Shown here one piece after another: positions 20,500 through 23,627 of a stretch of DNA of 23,627 nucleotides; position 1 is the stretch's first letter, and each line of letters begins with the position of its first letter. The notes under the pieces are model-generated. The model did no database searches. It saw only the letters and a program-made list of their open reading frames with translations, and was not told the DNA's origin. Position numbers and translations under genes: made by a program. This DNA is from Dimargaris cristalligena. Its lineage: Eukaryota; Kickxellomycota; Dimargaritomycetes; Dimargaritales; Dimargaritaceae. Location: contig JANBQC010000349.1 of the NCBI GenBank assembly GCA_027576995.1, positions 1-23,627 on the forward strand. The letters are read 5' to 3'.

Positions 20500-20535
20500 G
20501 CAAAAAATGATGCAACCTAGAACGCCGTGGTCCAA

Positions 20536-21163
20536 CGTCGGCTCGGGGGGAGGCGGGGGATATATACGCAGCTAGAAGAAGCCAATCGGTCGTTAGTCAA
20601 TGGGCCGGGGGCGGTGGTATAACAACCACAAAAGAAGGGGATAGTAAGACTGACACGAGGTGCCGGACCCCTTTCTCAAGACAAGCCGGTGGGGCTGGAA
20701 CGACAGTTATGAAACAGCAGGGTTAGAGTAGGTTAAAACTCAGGGGAGTGTGAGGAATCGTAAATTAGAATAGTAGTAACAGTCAGGCCGACAGAGCGGG
20801 CAGGAGGAGTGAATAATATATAAGTATCTAAAAATGCGAATAAAAAAGACGATATTTAAACCGGAAAAAGGGTTCTGACAAAAAGGTGATGTGAGAGTGG
20901 TGTGGGTGAGCGGGAAAGCCTGTCCAATAGGTTCTTGGGGCTTGGCCGGGGGAGTTGGGGAAGAGAGAGTGACGTTATAGTAATAAGCGCGTGTGTGGGT
21001 GGGTGAGTACAGGAAAAGAAGGCACGGGGCTGATATTTCCCGCCGGGTGATGGTGGCGTGGTGCACGTAAAGAATACGCGGAGGTTGGGATGGATGGGCC
21101 TTAATGGGTAAGGCGGTAGGTGGGATGACTCGGACCGATATGGTTAGACCCGGGGATTCAGTA
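20536..21163 (-). other. Upstream region of the GRAM gene, no coding evidence
   Basis: On the minus strand this is rich in pyrimidine runs. The longest frame (21066-20740) starts with GTG and has no recognisable motif. I read it as promoter or spacer DNA. Confidence 0.35.
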
Positions 21164-21239
21164 TCAAAAAGCTTAATTGTAATTTAATCGAAAAGCTCCC
21201 AAAAAGTATCGAAAAGCTTGTGAATGTGTCAAAAAGTAG
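21164..21239. repeat. Cluster of five TCRAAAAG-type motifs
   Basis: Copies are TCAAAAAGCTT (21164), TCGAAAAGCTC (21188), CCAAAAAGTAT (21199), TCGAAAAGCTT (21209) and TCAAAAAGTAG (21229). Start-to-start spacings are 24, 11, 10 and 20 bases. The array lies about 860-930 nt upstream of the GRAM start codon. It may be a binding-site cluster, or a degenerate simple repeat. Confidence 0.55.
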
Positions 21240-23627
21240 GCGGGCTAGCGAAGCATAAGGGAGAGGAAAAGAGAGAATTGCCAAGACAGCAGTTGGGATC
21301 TTAATCACTTGGGTGCAGGGCCAGGCAGCAGTTATATATACCGGTTAGCGGAGTTGAATTCGGCCGGAGATTGGCCCAACAGGGATGACGAAACGGGAGG
21401 GAAAGAAAGGCGAGGGAGGGATAAAAGAGAGAGGGGGAGACGCAGTGTGCTGCTGGATACATGGTTAGAGAAAGGAGTGAGAAACAAGGATTGTGATAGT
21501 GAAGCATCACAACAATGGGGTTTTGGGAGAGAAACTTCCCAATTATATTTATGCAATTAGCCCAACTGTGCACATCAACGCCGGTCAGTAGTCCTGGCAA
21601 GGACCCGTGGCGTTAATAGCATAGTAGTCGAACTACGCCTGCCTGCACTTTTTTTGGCCCTGAAATATCTTTATAATTCGATGTATTTCGACTAGAGAGA
21701 AGAGAAACCCCATTTTATTATAACTTTATACAGACAACCACCGACTGGTTCGGGTAAGGCCGATATCAACCCACCGCCGATCCACCAACGAACTACGCCC
21801 GCCGGGCTTCCTGAACCAATAGTAGTAGAGGGGGTGGCTGTGCCCCAATCCGCCATCCGAAATATGCCAAACACAAATTACATGCCATTGAATTTAACCA
21901 AATAACATACGAGTGGCAGAAACCCCCCCCCCAAAAGATGTGTGGCCAAACGGCAGGGATACACAAAGCAAAGGGAAACATAACCGGCCCATAAATGACC
22001 ACTACACCCGAGGGGTTCGTGTAGAGTGTGTAATAAATGGTCCTGCCAGGGGCGAGTCCCGCCGGCGCTTGGGTTAGAAACAAGAGAGAAAGGAGGGCGG
22101 CCTAACGGGTGAGTAGGGCTGGGAGAGAGGGAGATGATTGACCGCGCAGTCTGACATGGCCTGATACGTACCACCTGTCGCTTGATCAAGGCGGGTTCCA
22201 CCAACCGCATGTGATTACGCGGCAATAGGAATATAATGGGTAAAAAGGCAAAGGTCAATGATGATACATGCCTTTCGCGCACTGCTCCAACTGCACACAT
22301 GAGACCCTTTTCATTAGACTATAGCCCTAATAATCCCTTGCCCTTCTAACCCTCAACTATATTCCCCGGCCCGTATTCCGAGAATTGCCCTATCAACAGG
22401 TGGGGGAGTTCTTCTGCCAGTCTTGGGGTTGGGGTCTCTTTAACTGTATAACGTAACCATCTGGCCTAAAAAATTGGTGATATCGAACCCCCCCCTCTCT
22501 CCCCCTCCCTCATACTATATACATCACCCAATGAACACGGAAACAAGAATGACAACATCCGAACTATTGTGAGGGTTGCTGGGTCTCTTTAAGGTTTACG
22601 TAAATAATCCCGGTAAACCATCGCCCGGCCAATTCACGTTCCTTTACCGGCTACCAGTCCACCCCACTGTCGCAGATATCATATCCATATAGATACATAC
22701 ATATACGACAGCAATGGTTTCAGTTAGTTACCAAACCTATTTTTGCTGACGGTGGCCCTGAACAACACCGGGATAGTCCGTGGGGCCACTCCATGTTTAT
22801 CGAGCTCTTCCCGGCCTAGTTCGGAAAAATCCCACCAATCGGCGCAAAAGCCCCGATCCATTCTCCTCAACCCTCCGTCCGTCAAAAATAACAATGCGTG
22901 GCAATGCTCGCAGATCCCGGCCTACCAATCCCCATATCGCTCTTCTCAGCGTATACTCCTCCCTGGAATCTACCGAATAGGACACCTAGTTCGCATCCCA
23001 TCATTCATCATAATAGTCTCTCTATTTGACTGATAACTCGATCTTCATTATAAGGGGTTATGCCTCCGATGATGTGGCCTGGCTGAATGGGCAAGGATTA
23101 TAAAAAGTGACAGTCCGTGTGGCTTACGCATACGCCAGACCTACAGCCAACCACTCATTTTCTGCAACCGGTCGAGTTTCATTCGCTAATTCCTCCTGTC
23201 ACGCCAAAGGGATTATCACCCCACTGATATCAATAAATACACCAGTTGGCATAAATTAGGGGGGAAGCTTCCACTTAATAAGTATTATCGGGCACTCTGG
23301 TCAAACTTAAAATGCCTCTATCTAAAGGTCGGCAGATTGGACTGATAGGGAGGGGAATGGTCTGCCCAAGATACTAGGGGTATTCTACACTGTCATTTCA
23401 ACAGCCAAGAAATGACCTCCCTTAATTGACTGGCACAACTCTAGCTATTCTGGGGCCCATGCTCTGTATTAGTTTACCTTATTGTATCCTTTCCTACCGA
23501 CTACACCCCCAGTAGGATTAGCATTCCACTTCCTGCAACTCTTTCCAGAGCCTCCAAATTGTCGGCTACTAGAACAAAAAATCCCCCTACTGAACTCATG
23601 TGACCACCCTTCATTTGGCCAGTTGGG
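21240..23627. other. Right-hand region, no recognisable gene
   Basis: Several frames of 60-140 residues occur, such as 22300-21878 (-), which starts with ATG, and 22743-23033 (+), which starts with TTG. None shows a domain, motif or splice arrangement that I recognise. TATAAAAAG near 23099-23107 (+) could belong to a gene beyond the window. A short direct repeat CGAACTACGCCYGCC occurs at 21629-21643 and 21789-21803. Confidence 0.35.

Noticed and set aside
20308..20535. An N-terminal hydrophobic extension of the GRAM protein that would look like membrane segments
   Set aside because: The frame upstream of 20307 has no ATG and opens with TTG at 20535. It overlaps the TATA-containing promoter repeats, so it is translated promoter or 5' UTR sequence.
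21878..22300. A 140-residue minus-strand frame as a membrane protein gene
   Set aside because: It starts with ATG, but hydrophobic stretches here reflect pyrimidine-rich minus-strand sequence. I see no domain, no splice structure and no promoter that fits.
22743..23033. Overlapping frames on both strands as a coding exon
   Set aside because: The frames open with TTG or GTG, lack splice signals at sensible positions, and neither translation matches a family I know.
1..23627. tRNA, rRNA, CRISPR array or prokaryote-type operon features
   Set aside because: No B-box like GGTTCGAATCC in a tRNA context, no regularly spaced identical repeats and no rRNA-like stretch were found. The spliced genes show eukaryotic DNA.

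Overview
The window looks like a piece of a eukaryotic, most likely fungal, nuclear genome. Three genes are interrupted by GT...AG introns with fungal-style branch sites (a fourth, small gene has a probable one), AATAAA signals follow several stop codons, and the best-recognised products (allantoinase, IMP-specific 5'-nucleotidase ISN1, Rix1/PELP1-type ribosome assembly factor, GRAM-domain protein) fit a fungus. Coding DNA is fairly GC-rich and CpG-rich, while the spacers are AT-rich. Low-complexity insertions inside conserved domains and two blocks almost free of CpG suggest an early-diverging lineage, possibly in the zoopagomycete/Kickxellomycotina range. That placement is inference and weak.

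Layout, left to right: 1-787 is a CpG-free, decayed repeat block; 1009-2421 (-) is an F-box/LRR-like protein; 2422-4701 is a spacer with no recognisable gene; 4702-7040 (-) is allantoinase in two exons; 7041-7979 is a shared divergent promoter region; 7980-9696 (+) is ISN1 in two exons; 9697-10662 is spacer; 10663-12058 is a second CpG-depleted block holding an inverted copy of the repeat seen at the left end; 12208-12694 (-) is a small protein with two C2HC zinc fingers; 12695-14341 is spacer and promoter; 14342-16955 (+) is RIX1 in two exons; 16956-18759 is spacer; 18760-20307 (-) is a GRAM-domain protein with a tandem TATA-containing promoter repeat; 20308-23627 is non-coding as far as can be seen.

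The clearest functional link is the head-to-head pair in the middle. ISN1 converts IMP to inosine at the entry to purine breakdown, and allantoinase hydrolyses allantoin to allantoate near its end. The other genes look functionally unrelated (ribosome assembly, membrane-lipid contact, ubiquitin ligase adaptor).

No new multi-gene system is evident. The most unusual signal is in base composition: two stretches of about 0.65 and 1.1 kb contain no CpG at all in an otherwise CpG-rich window, and they carry the two inverted copies of a 263/264-bp repeat. This is what decay of a methylated, silenced transposon would leave.
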